A DNA stretch of 64,000 nucleotides, taken from assembly GCF_010183535.1 (NCBI RefSeq), contig NC_071331.1, positions 23,870,001-23,934,000 on the forward strand, read 5' to 3'. This stretch comes from Caenorhabditis remanei (Eukaryota; Nematoda; Chromadorea; Rhabditida; Rhabditidae). The translations under genes were made by a program, and so were the position numbers. The notes under the pieces are model-generated. The model made no database searches and was not told where the DNA came from. It was given only the letters and a program-made list of their open reading frames with translations. Below are positions 32,442 through 44,186 of this stretch, in pieces. Each line of letters starts with the position of its first letter. Positions within the stretch are counted from its first letter, which is position 1.

Positions 32442-33480
32442 TGGTGAGTGACGATTTTTGGCTTATTTTGTTGTAAAAGCCTCTAAAAATGGTTAGATTT
32501 GAGTTATATATTCTTTTTTTGGGGTAGAATTGTTAGCTTTGCTGCAAAAACCTCAATAAAATGTCAAGAAATTCGACTAGGCAAACAAATCTTTCTATCT
32601 TTTATTACTAAATTATTGAGCTATAACTTTTTTTGAGTATTGCTGAAACAGTAATGTTTAGTGTGAAGTTTTCTCTAGAATTTTGCCGTTTCAGCAAGGA
32701 AAATGTTTCGACCTGCCTTACGGTAACTCAATTACCGTAACCATTTTCAAAATCAATCTATCATATCTAGCGTATCTAAGAGTTTTCGCAGATTCCCCTT
32801 CCACTAAAGGAGTCTTTTTATTATGGAGGCTCTTCTAATACAGATTTTACGGTAGCTAGAAATATAACTGCTATGAAAGTAATTTTTGTCATTTCAATGT
32901 TAGAATTTCAGCTTTCCAGGCAAATCTCAAATCAATTTTCATATTTTTAGTATTTCTTCCTTATTTTTAAGTTGAACCGCAGTGTAAAACACTGTCTGGA
33001 GGCATTGAGCTTGTTAACTCTAGATAATTTTCGTCTGCTCAGAACATAACAAGATAACAAGCTCACTTTCAGAAGAACAAAGTGTTGAAACAGTAATATC
33101 GACTTTCAAATCTTGCAACTCGATCTGTAATCTTAATGTTAAGTGCATTTACAGAATGTTCTAAGTGTTAGCATTTGTTTTTACATCGTGAATAACTCAA
33201 ATCGTAAACCGCTCATTTTAACTAAGCCGGTGAAACAGTGACTATCCTAAATTTGAAATTCCTATAATTTCGCGGTATTTGAGAACACACAAAATCTGAG
33301 CTCAGATTCAGCATCCTCACAATTTCAGATTTCCAGTTGTATCCATTTTTTCTATCTCGAAACTTGTCAATTTTTCAGATCACTCTCTCCCTCACACCGT
33401 CTAGCAACCGTCTACTACTACTTGCTCTTTGTTCTTGTTCATTTCTTAGCAATATTCATGTCTTTTATTCGCTTGTCACT
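32442..33480. other. 3' flank of gene F
   Basis: No gene is seen. A GTGAGTG just after the stop and an acceptor TTTTTCAG near 33373 could define a 3' UTR intron, but nothing supports it beyond the motifs. Confidence 0.3.
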
Positions 33481-33484
33481 CGTT

Positions 33485-33526
33485 TTACAAGTGCGCTCTA
33501 CCGATTTCGGTAGAGCGCGGTTGTAA
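33485..33526. mobile_element. Minimal TTACAAGTGCGCTCTACCGA palindrome
   Basis: Two inverted termini of the TTACAACYGCGCTCYACYGAA family face each other with almost no interior, a deletion derivative of the elements at 17458-17562 and 35399-35501. Confidence 0.7.
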
Positions 33527-33529
33527 GAA

Positions 33530-35390
33530 GAGTCCCCCTTAGTACCGCCTAGTTTATATATAGTTTAAACCCATCCGCCTTTCAAAATACTCCAATCCAA
33601 TGATTCTCACACATTCATCAAAGTCGGCTTTTTTTCACTTTCTCAGGACTTTCTCAGAGATACTTTATAACAACATCTGAAGAATTTATATTCCATTATA
33701 AAGTTTTTTGGCTGATTAGACATTTATACTCGTTTTGTTTTTCGAAATCTGGTTTTTCATACCATTTTGATATATATTTCTTGCATTAGCAGTGTACAAT
33801 AATTCTAAAGAAAAACTGTTCCAGATGAATCACTTCAGTCCGTTACAGTATGGTCCTTTGGCTACAGTATGACCCTTCGGCTACAGTATTATGACCCAGA
33901 ATTAAGACAACACTTCATGCGGTGCACAGTGGAGGAAAGAATACACATAAACGACTAAGTGACTAACTTAAATGGTGGGTAATTGAATAATTTTGAAACA
34001 GTGAAAAAAAAACAGTTTTTATTGTGATTTCATTACTGTAGAAATTATTTAAAAATTAACTTGTTAATTTTCCGAAACAGTGAATGTTTGATGGCTGACC
34101 GCTTGCTGCGGAATTTTGATTTACGCCGGCTCTCTACCGTAACCCATGAAAAGTGTTGTTGTTTCAAAAGTACGGTAGTTTTCACATAGTAAATTGTGTA
34201 CTACCACCGATATTTCAATTTTTTTTGAAATAATAGAATTCTTGATCTCATTAGATTAAATATGCACCCAGAATCATAAATTATTGCTCTGAAACAGTAT
34301 AAATTATGATTACAAACAATAAATCCTCCGGAACTGAAGGATTCTGTGATTTTGAGCATTAGAATTTCTGTGATTTTTTCAGTGAACTCAATTTTTTGTG
34401 AACCAGTGAAAATATTATTGTTACTGTAAATACAAAATGATTTTCGAGAAGAAAATAACGTTTTTAAAGTCCATGTTCCAACATGGCACTATACTATTCA
34501 AAATCTATTCAGTTTTTTGTGAAACTGTAAATTTTCTGTATTTTTCACGTTATATAAGACTGATCAATTCAAAATTCTGCTTTCACTGAAACAGTGAATT
34601 TTAGAAAGTAGCAGAACTGAACTCATTGCCTTATTGGCAGTTTTCTGATTCTGAACATTCCAAAATACAAAAATTCTCTGTTTCAGAGAGAACATAATTA
34701 ATTTTGAAAGTGATTATCATATGTTGCATTTCGATCGTTTATATTAATTTTATACTGTTTCAGAACAATATTATGCAATCTCGGGTTGAATTTCAGTCAT
34801 TATTCGGAAATTCGAGTTTTCAGATTCTTTTTTTAATCAACAATGCAATATATGATTTTCAAAATTAAATATGTTTTTACTGAAACAGAGAATTTTTGGA
34901 TTTTGGAATGTTCAGAATCAGAAAACTGTCAATATGAGTTCAACTGCTGAAATTTGTTCTACTATTTCAGTGAAAACTAGTTTCAGAAATTTTTTTTATT
35001 ACTGTTCCAACAAAAGTTTGAACTTAAGTCTCCAGTGTATAGTATTCATTACATTTTTTAGTCAATAAATTAAATTAAATTAAAAGTAGCAGTTCTAACA
35101 GTAATGTTATCATCCAAATTTCGTGTTTTACAGAATTATTTTACAGAATTGTTTTATAGTCTGTATATGTGCTACACAGATAAGCAAAAATTTTACTGTT
35201 TTAGTGAAAGCACAAATTCTTTTAAATTTGTTCGTCAAATGTTGGATATCATATATAATATACGAAAACTGTTTGGTATTTCAGAACTATCTTGAAGCAC
35301 TGAACCTTTCAGAAAACTAAGATATTAGGACTTTCAATAAAACAGTAACTATTTATTCAAAAAAATTCACTGTTAGAGTGTTAACTCTGC
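33530..35390. other. F-G intergenic region, gene-free
   Basis: AT-rich, with frequent GAAACAGTAA/TTACTGTTTC motifs and a TACAGTATGACCCTTCGGC short repeat near 33845-33890. Possible poly(A) signals AATAAA lie near 34318 and 35062. The small open frames at 34871-35320 have no coding character. Confidence 0.4.
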
Positions 35391-35398
35391 ACAGTTTT

Positions 35399-35501
35399 TA
35401 CAACTGCGCTCCACCGAAATTCCATTGAAAACTATCTTTTTTCTCTGAGTCTCTCAATTTCGCACACTATTTTCTTTGGTTTCGGTAGAGCGCGGTTGTG
35501 A
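35399..35501. mobile_element. MITE with TTACAACTGCGCTCCACCGAAA termini
   Basis: Complete member of the family at 17458: inverted ends, interior CTCTCAATTTCGCACACTATTTT. Confidence 0.7.
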
Positions 35502-35897
35502 GAAACGTGTCGTGTTAATAGCTGACACAGTTAAATTCAAGGTTTTCTTGAAGAAGTCTTATAATTTATCAATGTTCTAAATCACAAATTTTCAGCCAAA
35601 GTCAGTCAATTCGAGAATCCAAAATTCACTTCAAAAAAAGCTCCAGCAGGATCAAAAAACCCAGGAAGACAGGATAATGCTGAAACAACTACTGTTTCAG
35701 AATAATATCTATATTTTTATAATTTTCTGATTCAACAATTTCAATTATGTCATTATTCAAATTTTAAAATAAGAAATATTATTTTTTGAAATTTAAGTTT
35801 TTTCTTTTTTAACTTGTCAAAGGTCTCACCCACCTTTTCCATACTTTTCCCTCTTAATCTCCTACCATCATAACCCCGCCCTCTTTCTTCCAGAACA

Positions 35898-38800
35898 ATG
35901 TTTCCGGTAACTGGTCAACCACCACAATCACCTGTGGAGAATCTTATCGAACGGCTCAAGGAGGTAAAATTATTTTTCGAAGTGTTCAAAAAACTTTTTC
36001 TCTCAATTTTAGGACGCCATTGGCATTGATGGATTCAGAGGTGCTCCGGAAGAGTTTGAATACCTTATCCACAGTCTTGAGGAGAAGAAAATGACCGATT
36101 TTATGATTAAAAAGTTGGAGAATAAAGTTTTGGGACTGCAAGAGGAGCTGGATCGGGAGAGACACTTGCATGAGAAGACGTGAGTTGGTTTTGAGTGTTA
36201 AAGACGTACTGACATGTATGAAAATTTGGAAAGTGTCAAGTTTTTTTGAAACAGAAAAAAATGTTGATCACCTGTTATAGAACGAATTCTCTGTAAGACT
36301 CGAGTATGGTCACTGTAGGTTCGGGCCTAGGGCGTGTAAGTTAGCTTCAGCTTTGAAACTTTCAAAGGACGTTTATGTGGACATGTGCAACACGTATGCA
36401 CAATATTGGGCACCTACCGTACTACAGTAACCGGGAGCTGCACTCATAGTACATGATCATATAAAAATCCAAGCCTAGGGCACGTGTTGCTCGAGTCTTA
36501 CATAGAACGCGTTATAGAATGAGTTTAAAAAATCTGATCATCCTGTTGTCAGAGTAAATTGAACCACTTTTGACTTTTTAAGAATCAGATTTTGAAACAG
36601 TGAAAAAATGTAACAATTACAGAGGACACACTAGCAATAGTCGAATTTACAGTAATTTTTCAGTTTAAGTTGAAACAGTGAAAAAAAAATCGAAATGTTC
36701 AAATTATCATTTTGTTTTTTTGTGAAACGTAGCAAGACGTTTTGATTATTGAAGTTTGAATTCTTACAATATCAATTTTTATTGAAAAAGTACAGTATTC
36801 AAAAATTTGAAAAAATACAAGTTTTCTGAAACAGTTTTAAAAAATAACAGAACATAATAGTAATTTGATAGAAAACAGAAAATGGACAAACTAAAACTTG
36901 GTTTTAAGTTGAAACGATAATAAAAAACATAAAAATCGACTTTTCAAACTGGATTTTCAAATAAAAACGAAATAAGGTAATAGAGACATTGTATAATTAT
37001 ACGAATATTAAATTTCAGTGAAACAGATCAAAGTTATAAACATTTGTTACTGGGGTTCTGATAGGATCAGCAAAATATAAGTATGACATCTTAAAAGTTC
37101 ATTTTCATATCGAAAGAATTTTAAAAATCGGTCTGAAACCCGCTTTGGCGGCCTAGAAATTCTCGACTTCGGCCATCTTGATTTTTTCGAATTTTATCAC
37201 TATTTTCGCTCATTTTTGTGGTTTTTTCAGTGAATTTGATAGAAAACGACCAAAATTGATAGGAACACTACAAAACTGGTAGAAAAACAACGAAAAGCTG
37301 AAAAATTAATATTTAAAACTTTTAGAACGTTCCACGGCCACTGAAATGCCCAATCTGTTTCGCCGCTTGTTTTCAGCGGGGATTGAACCGAATTTTAAAA
37401 TTCTTTCGATATGAAAATGTACTAACGGAAAGGAACAAATGAACATACGGCCGAAGTCAAATTTCTGGGCTATATTGTTTAAAATCTAAATTCTCCCAAT
37501 ATCAATTTTTCAATGAAACAGTAATTTTCCATTTTTATATATTGTCCAATACAACATTAAAATATTTGGAAAAATACGTGTTTTTCTTTGTTTTGAGATG
37601 AAAAATGTAGTAGAAAACTTAAAAATCAACTTTTCAAGCTTAAATTTCGAAAATATAGAGGAAAACCAAATAAAAAAAATTTGTAAATAGCAAAATATAA
37701 TTATGGAAGATTTTAAAACAATTTCTTTGAAACAGTAGACAACAAATTGGTAATAACTACGACTAAACTATTAACCCCACGTCGCCTCTCGATAATTAAA
37801 TAATTATTTTTGAAACAGTAATTATAAATATTCCAGAATCGCCTACCTCGAGACCACTCAACCATCCTGTCTACAATCAATGCTCGCCGAAAAAACCAGA
37901 CTCCGTGCCGCCCTTCATGACAGTTTCATGGAAAATCTCAAGTCGGAAAACCAAAAACTGCAAGAATCCCTCAAGAAGGCAAATGCTTCCAGAATTCAGA
38001 AGGTCGAGGCGCCAGTGAGGGAAATTTTGGGATTCAAGACGATTCTGGAGAATTTTTTGGCTGCTCAGACACCCGAGCAACTCGATAACTCCGAAACGCA
38101 GAAAAATCAAGAAATATTGGATCAGCAGGAAGAGCTTAAGAAGAAAATCGAAAACCTGGAGGCGGAGCTGAAAAAGAAAAAAGCGGACGGTTTGATCCGC
38201 CAATTCGACCTGGAATGTGTCAAAAAGAAGCACCTGGAGGTGGTGGAGCAGCTAGCGACAAAAGTTGTGCAACTGGAATTAGCGCTGGAGAAATCGCCGG
38301 TGGTAAATGCAAACCAAACACGGAAAGAGCTAAGCAGAGAAGAAAAACGAGCTCTGAAGATCCATCTGGAGGTGTTGGAAAGGAAACATCAGGAATTTTT
38401 GGATTCGGTTGGCGAGGAGCTTGACAAGGAAGCAGCAGACACTAATAAGAACCTTCTGGAAATTATCAAAAAGGCAAAACAGCAGATATACGAATTGAAG
38501 GAAAATTCAGATATTGCTAGGATGGAGAGTACGAAAAGCCTCCAAAAGAAAGACGTGGAAATTCAAAAGCTCAAAAAAGAAATCAATAAGCTCGAAGCGG
38601 AGAATAGCTCAGAAATATTCAGACATGAGAATCTCATCGATGAGCTCCACAAGTCTCATAACAAGGAGCTGGGTGCCTGTCAGGAGAGGCGTTTGGAGGA
38701 ATTCACAGAGCTCACCAACCAGCTAAAAGCATTGTACGAGGAGAACACCCAACTGAAAACTGAAGTCCACGACCAGAAAATCACCCTGAGAACGTTGGAA

Positions 38801-38992
38801 CGAGAAAATGTGGAGATCGAAGAGCTGTTTTGTAAGATGCAGGATGAGAGATGGCGGAAGGAAAATGACTACGAAGCACAACTGATTGAGAAGAATGAGG
38901 AGATCGCCGAGTTGGAGATGTTGGCGGAGACTGGGGAGTGCTCGTGGAGCACCTTGGGGCTTTTTGATGAGGGCGTACAGCAGGTTGATTAG
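35898..38992 (+). CDS. Gene G: 462-aa coiled-coil protein, C-terminal WSTL motif, paralogue of H
   Basis: Exons 35898-35963, 36013-36179 and 37837-38992; phase 0 then phase 2 (AC+A), 463 codons including TAG at 38990. TTCTTCCAG ends five bases before the ATG. The N-terminus is short and Pro-containing. Exon 2 has the segment EEFEYLIHSLEEKK and a helix to HLHEKT; exon 3 opens with a Cys-containing link (TTQPSCLQSML) and then a long, near-continuous coiled coil (about residues 95-440). Gene H matches over EEFE[FY]L, the helix, the phase-2 intron position after an AC/N Thr codon, PSC and SENxKL. The tail is GECSWSTLGLFDEG, W (codon 38945) 15 residues from the end, LIR-like. No catalytic domain. 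Confidence 0.85.
36285..36520. repeat. Inverted-repeat element in intron 2 of G
   Basis: CTGTAAGACTCGAGTA near 36290 is mirrored by CTCGAGTCTTACATAGAAC near 36498, and GCCTAGGGCGTGT is paired with GCCTAGGGCACGTG. Possible decayed MITE; no clean target duplication found. Confidence 0.45.
37105..37420. repeat. Inverted-repeat element with ATTTTCATATCGAAAGAATTTT termini
   Basis: CATTTTCATATCGAAAGAAT near 37100 and its reverse complement ending near 37422. The interior holds CTGAAACCCGC/GCGGGGATTG. MITE-like; target duplication not clear. Intron 2 of gene G. Confidence 0.6.
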
Positions 38993-39029
38993 AAGTTTTG
39001 GTTACACTGTTTCAAAAGTCTCATTTTTC

Positions 39030-40470
39030 GAATTTTTTCACTTTTTCAAAATTTTGAGACCAACTTGACTACGCTGATAGCAAACACCTTCAGAACAGGT
39101 ACTCTTTTTCCCATTTTTTCACTGTTTCAAAATTTTTTGTCTCATTTTCGCTACCTTTTCAGCTATATTTTCCCCGTCTTTAATATTAAAAAAGTAGTCA
39201 ATTCCTTGCTTTTTTTCACTTTTTTTTCAATTTTTCCTTCATTATTATTGTAATGAGCATAATTTATTAGATTGATCGTCTCTTGAAACGGTACTTTTTT
39301 AAATTGACTTTTTTCTCTTGTTTCAAAATGTGATGTTTTCCAGAAAATAGTTTGAAAAAATAGATTTATTTCACTTTTCTGCGATTAAATTGGCTTTTAT
39401 CACAGGTCCTCATTTCTTGGTTTTTATCACTGTGTCAAAGTTTTCATTGCCTCGTTTTTTTGCTATTTTGAGCATAGTTTTGAGCATAAATTACAACTTT
39501 TTCACTTTTTCTAAAATTCTGAGACTAAATTACCTATGACAATACTATAAACCGTTTTGTCACAGGTCCGCTTCTATTCTTGGCTTTTTTCACTGTTTCA
39601 GAACTTTTCCTTCATTATTTTTTGTTATGAGCATAGTTTATTAGATTGATATTCTCTTCAAACAGTACTTTTTAAATTGACTTTTTTCTCTTGCTTCAAA
39701 GTTCTAACTTACCCGTTTTGAAGTTTTCCAGAAAATGGTTTGTAGAAATAGATTTTTTTTTCCACTTTTTTAAAATTCTGAGACTATATAAATTGACTTT
39801 TATCACAGGCCCTCATTTCTTGGTTTTTTCCACTGTTTCAGCTATTTTCCTTCATTATTATTATTGAGTATAGTCAATTTGATGATCTGAGGTTTTTCTG
39901 AAAACAATTATTAAAAAGATGTCGTTTTTTTTACTTTTTCAAAATTTTGAGACCAACTTGACTATGCTGATACCAGACACCTTCAGAACAGATCCTCATT
40001 CCTTAGTTTTTTTCACTGTTTCAGAACTTTTCCTTCATTATTTTTTGTTATGAGCATAGTTTATTAGATTGATATTTTCTTCTAACAGTAATTTTTTAAA
40101 TTGGCTTTTTTTTCTGTTCCAAAATTCTGAGATACCGTTTTCCAGAAAATGGTTTGTAAAAATAGATTTATTTCACTTTTCCGAAATTCTGAGACTATAT
40201 AAATGGACTATGCTCCTACCATACACCGTTATGTGCAGCAGATCCTCATTCCCTTTTTTCCTTTTTTTTTCAAATTTTTCTCATATTTTTTACTAACCAT
40301 AGCCGATTCGCTTGTCGATAGGTTTGCTCAGTTTTTCTGAAAACAAATATTAAAAATTGTCATTTTTCACATTTTCAGAATTCTGAGACTACTAAATTGA
40401 CTATGCCTATACCATATTGTAACAGGTCCTCATTCCTTTTTTTTCACTGTTTCAAAAAGTTCACATTTTT
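39030..40470. repeat. Degenerate tandem repeats downstream of G
   Basis: A roughly 400-bp unit recurs about four times, marked by GAGCATAGTTTATTAGATTGAT (39252, 39628, 40052), CAGAAAATGGTTTGTA and CACAGGTCCTCATTC. No coding signal is seen; probably the 3' UTR or flank of G up to AATAAA at 40580. Confidence 0.65.
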
Positions 40471-40579
40471 TTGATTATTTTGTTTCCCTGTTTTCATATC
40501 TTTTCTTCCTGTCCCAGTTGTTTCCCCATTTTTCCCATTCCACCAAAAAAGTGCCCCGGTTTCTTATATTACTCTGCTT

Positions 40580-40733
40580 AATAAAACATTTCCAAAAATG
40601 TCCATTTGACAATTTTAATTTAATCCATACAGGTTAACCATACCTTCCTTCGATATCTCTTTTTTATTCTAAAATTTTGCTCCAGACTCTCTAATTACTG
40701 GCTAATTAACTGTCTAATTACTATTTCAGGTAA
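40580..40733 (+). promoter_or_regulatory. G-to-H intercistronic region
   Basis: AATAAA at 40580-40585, a TACCTT motif (UAYYUU class) near 40640 and the acceptor CTATTTCAG three to four bases before the ATG at 40734. AATAAA-to-ATG is 154 bp. Confidence 0.5.
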
Positions 40734-41180
40734 ATGAACAGGCTACCGTATTACCGTGACGAGGCTAGACTTCAATACACAATTGAAGGCATCGAGTTGA
40801 TGTACGAGAGGAAGAAAAGATGCAAGAAGTTTGCGGACACTTTGTATTATTGTGATGAAGAAGAAAAAAAGGAAAAAGAAGAAGAAAAAAAAGAGAAAGA
40901 AGAAGAAAAGAAGCCGAAATCGCCGAGTTTCTTTGAGAAATTGGTGAGTTTTATGTTTGTCTGTATATCTAGATGTCCGGATGTCTTTTCGGACAAACCG
41001 ACATACAGACAGACCACTTGACACCGGGTCATCGACATCAGAGTTGTACGGAATGCCATTTTTTAGTTTCTGGAATCCGGAACCGGAACCGAAATGTCAA
41101 AAAAAACCCGGAGTTCCGGAATGCGGAATTTCCGGAATCCGGATTCCGGACAGCTCTGATCGACACCCTGAGGGGCTCTA

Positions 41181-41211
<31 letters not shown>

Positions 41212-44186
41212 TTGTCCGGATGTCTTCCCCAAAACTTTTGAACTTGGTGTGATAACATAATAAAAGAACCGTTAACATCAAAATATATCACCGCCTTCAA
41301 AAAATGTTCTTTGAAACAGTAATTTTTTAGAGAATTGTGATTTTTTTAAATCAAAATTGCAGAAAATGAAATTCCCTATATTATAAGCCGTGAATTTTAG
41401 TCAGAAATTTACTTTTTTGATATAGAAAAACTGTATTGGCGGAAATGACTGAAAATCTCTCAAAATTCGCGTTTTTTTGGTTCATAAGATAGAGTTTTTT
41501 TTAATTAGTGTAATATATTTAGTCCATGCATTAATAAATATGCTTTTAGTGTTTCAAGAGGTTCTTATTTTATATCGTTATTTTGACGAAACAGTAAAAA
41601 ATTTCAAGTTACAAATTACCTATAAACCAATTAAACTGTTCGAAAATTCACTCAAACTCAATAAAACTAAAAATTTCTGGAATCAGCGCGCTGAGACCTT
41701 TCGAATGAGTATAATCATGCCCTGATTTTGAAAATCGAGTTTAAAGGCGCATACCGTAGGCTGCGAGACTTACATTTTCAGAATCAGCTCGTCGGGACGT
41801 TTCGAATGAGTATAAATACGCCTAGATTTGAAACACTTCGCTACAAAAACTACAGTACCCCAAACTGACTACGGTAGTTTTCGTGGTGAGACCCAATTCG
41901 GTCCAAACCTAGTCATGATTATACTTATTTGAAAGGTCTCAACGCGCTGATTTCAGATATGTAAGTTTCATGGAGTTTAAATAAATTCTTGGAGAGTTCT
42001 GGTTGTAATTAGGACGACTAGGATTTCGAAAAGTTTCGAAAAGTTTCGAAAATCTGAAACTTTTTGGATTTTCTAACTACAGAGATGGTATTACTCTTAA
42101 AATGTAGGGAATTTTGTGGGGTTTTCGATTTTTAGTGGAACAATTTTTGGCAAATAACTCAATTCGAATTAGCGATTTGATAGAACGTTAGAAAATTTTT
42201 CAATTAATTTTGAAACAGTAATTTCACTGAATTTGCTGAAAATTGATTTATAGGTAGTTTTGAGCATTATGAACACGATGGTAGCAAAATTTCCTGCTCC
42301 GGAGCTCAAAAAACCGTTTCTAGATCAAAAATTGATTTTTTTGAGTTTTCTTTTCAATGATAGCGCTGTTTAAAGAACTCACAGATCAATTTTTTCCTAA
42401 TTTTTCGAGCATTCACATTTTTGTTAAAACAGTACATATTTCAGAAGTCTTGCTTCTTCCGTCCGACTCAAAAAAAGCTCGAAGCAAAGGTTCTTGAGGA
42501 AGTCGACAAGGAGACACCCGATGATGATGATGACACGCGTACCCCGTTCTACGGTCAGGACGAAGAATTCGAATTCCTTCTGAAAGCATTGAGAGAGCGA
42601 TTGCAGATGAGGAACGGTGTCAACGATTTGCAATTGGAGTTGGATAAAGAGAAGCATAGTCATTTGATTACGTGAGTATGGGGTCATTGATAAAGCTGAT
42701 GAACCAACCTTGAAAGGTTTCCAACATAATGTACTTTTTTCTGAAACGGTAAAAAAAAATTCAAGTTTTTCTTGATTTTTTGGAGCATTGCGAGCTATGA
42801 GAAAGGGGACGTCTTGGAAAAAGAAATTTTGGTTTAAAAATGGTTTAAAACAACCCAAACATTTCTCAAAAACATAAAAAGTTGATTGTGGCCGAGTTTT
42901 TTTCAAAATTTGGTTTTCTAGGCCATCAAGTAAAAAACTCTATTATTATTATTTCCAATAGTTTTTTGACTCTAACCAATAAAATAAGTCCTAAAGCAAC
43001 ATTTTTTGAGTTCGGGGACTAGTTTTGCACAATTTGGTTTTCTAGGCCACCAGGTGGAAAACTCGGCCACAGCCGTTTTTGACAGTTTTTGAGTTCGGGG
43101 ACTAGTTTTTCTAAAATTTGGGTTTCTAGGCCCTTTCTCACTACGTTTTTAGACCCAGTTTCCAATTTTTACTGTTTCTAATTTTTACCACCAGGTGGAA
43201 AACTCGGTCACAGTCAGTTTTAGTGTTTTTCGTGGCTTTTGGCCAGCTTTTGACAGTTTTTGAGTTCGGGGACTAGTTTTCTTGGAATTTGGGTTTCTAG
43301 GCCACCAGGTGGAAAACTCGGCCACAGTCAGTTTGAGTGTTTTTCGTGACTTTTGGCCAGTTCTGGACGGTTTTTTGAGTTCGGAGAGTAGTTTTTTTTC
43401 AAAATTTGGTTTTCTAGGCTATCAAGTAAAAAACTCTATTATTATTATAGTTTTTTGACTCTAACCAATAAAATAAGTCCTAAAGCAACTTTGTTGACAT
43501 CGGGGACTAGTTTTTGCACAATTTCGTTTTCTAGACCACCAGGTGGAAAACTCGGCCACAACCGTTTTTGACAGTTTTTGAGTTCGGGGACTAGTTTTTC
43601 TAAAATTTGGGTTTCTAGGCTCTTTCTCACTACGTTTTTAGACCCAGTTTCCAATTTTTACTGTTTCTAATTTTTTTAAATGGAATGTCCCCAAATTTAG
43701 TGGTGCTAACAATTTATTTTGTGAAACAGTATATTTTATTATTTTTTAAATTTCAGTCTGAGCAAACTGCTCGCCGCGGATCCCTCCTGCGCAGCAAGCA
43801 TGCGCCCGACCGAACGTCGTCTCCGTGAATCAATTGAATCAGATAAAGCGTTACTGACAACTCTCAAATCTGAAAACACCAAGCTGAAAAGGGACTTGAC
43901 TCAATATAAATGGGATCCGAGTAGCAAGAAGTTTATCAGTCAGCTGCAGGATCAGTTGGAGTCGGCGAATCGTCAAATCGACATGATGGTCGATCACCAT
44001 GAGTTGAAATTGAAACAGATCGAGTTGGATCATGGAGCGGATTGTGAGGGATACGTTTTGCAGGTGGAGAAGAAGAAGTTGGAGGTGAAAGCGTTGAAGA
44101 AGAAGCTCGCCGAGCAGGAGAAGGAGCTGGAGGCGTTGAGAGAGAAGTTGAAGGAGAAGGAGGAACAGAAACTCATCGATTTTTAA
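40734..44186 (+). CDS. Gene H: 288-aa coiled-coil protein, paralogue of G
   Basis: Exons 40734-40943, 42445-42671 and 43757-44186; phase 0 then phase 2 (AC+T), 289 codons with TAA at 44184. Exon 1 ends in a KKEKEEE run and PSFFEKL. Exon 2 has a DDDDD stretch and DEEFEFLLKALRE; exon 3 opens LSKLLAADPSCAASM, then a coiled coil ending in EKELEALREKLKEKEEQ. Intron phases and order match gene G, as does the EEFE[FY]L segment, so the pair arose by duplication. H lacks the C-terminal WxxL tail present in G. Introns contain a 120-bp hAT-like MITE and a tandem-repeat block. Confidence 0.85.
41039..41158. mobile_element. hAT-like MITE, 120 bp, CCGGAATCC interior
   Basis: CAGAGTTGTACGGAAT at the left and GGACAGCTCTG at the right; flanks ATCGACAT (41031-41038) and ATCGACAC (41159-41166) form an 8-bp target duplication with one mismatch. 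The interior is a run of CGGAATCCGGAA-type motifs. Same family as 4680-4955. Confidence 0.75.
41177..41220. repeat. TGTC microsatellite
   Basis: Run of TCTGTCTGTCTGTT tetranucleotides. A related TGTCTGTATATCTAGATGTCCGGATGTC sits near 40955, so the hAT-like MITE at 41039 probably landed between two copies of a TGTCCGGATGTCTT motif. Confidence 0.7.
41681..41958. repeat. Inverted-repeat element in intron 1 of H
   Basis: GGAATCAGCGCGCTGAGACCTTTCGAATGAGTATAAT at 41680 is mirrored near 41912-41955; a third partial copy (AATCAGCTCGTCGGGACGTTTCG) lies at 41780. No transposase. Confidence 0.6.
42905..43680. repeat. Tandem repeats in intron 2 of H
   Basis: A unit of GAGTTCGGGGACTAGTTTT, TTTCTAGGCCACCAGG and AAAACTCGGCCACAG occurs about six times. 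A longer 500-bp period is also visible: TCAAGTAAAAAACTCTATT occurs at 42925 and 43423. Confidence 0.8.

Noticed and set aside
40843..40915. GAAGAAGAAAAAAAG run as a microsatellite outside a gene
   Set aside because: It is in frame within exon 1 of H, and the flanking sequence on both sides is coding with matching splice phase.
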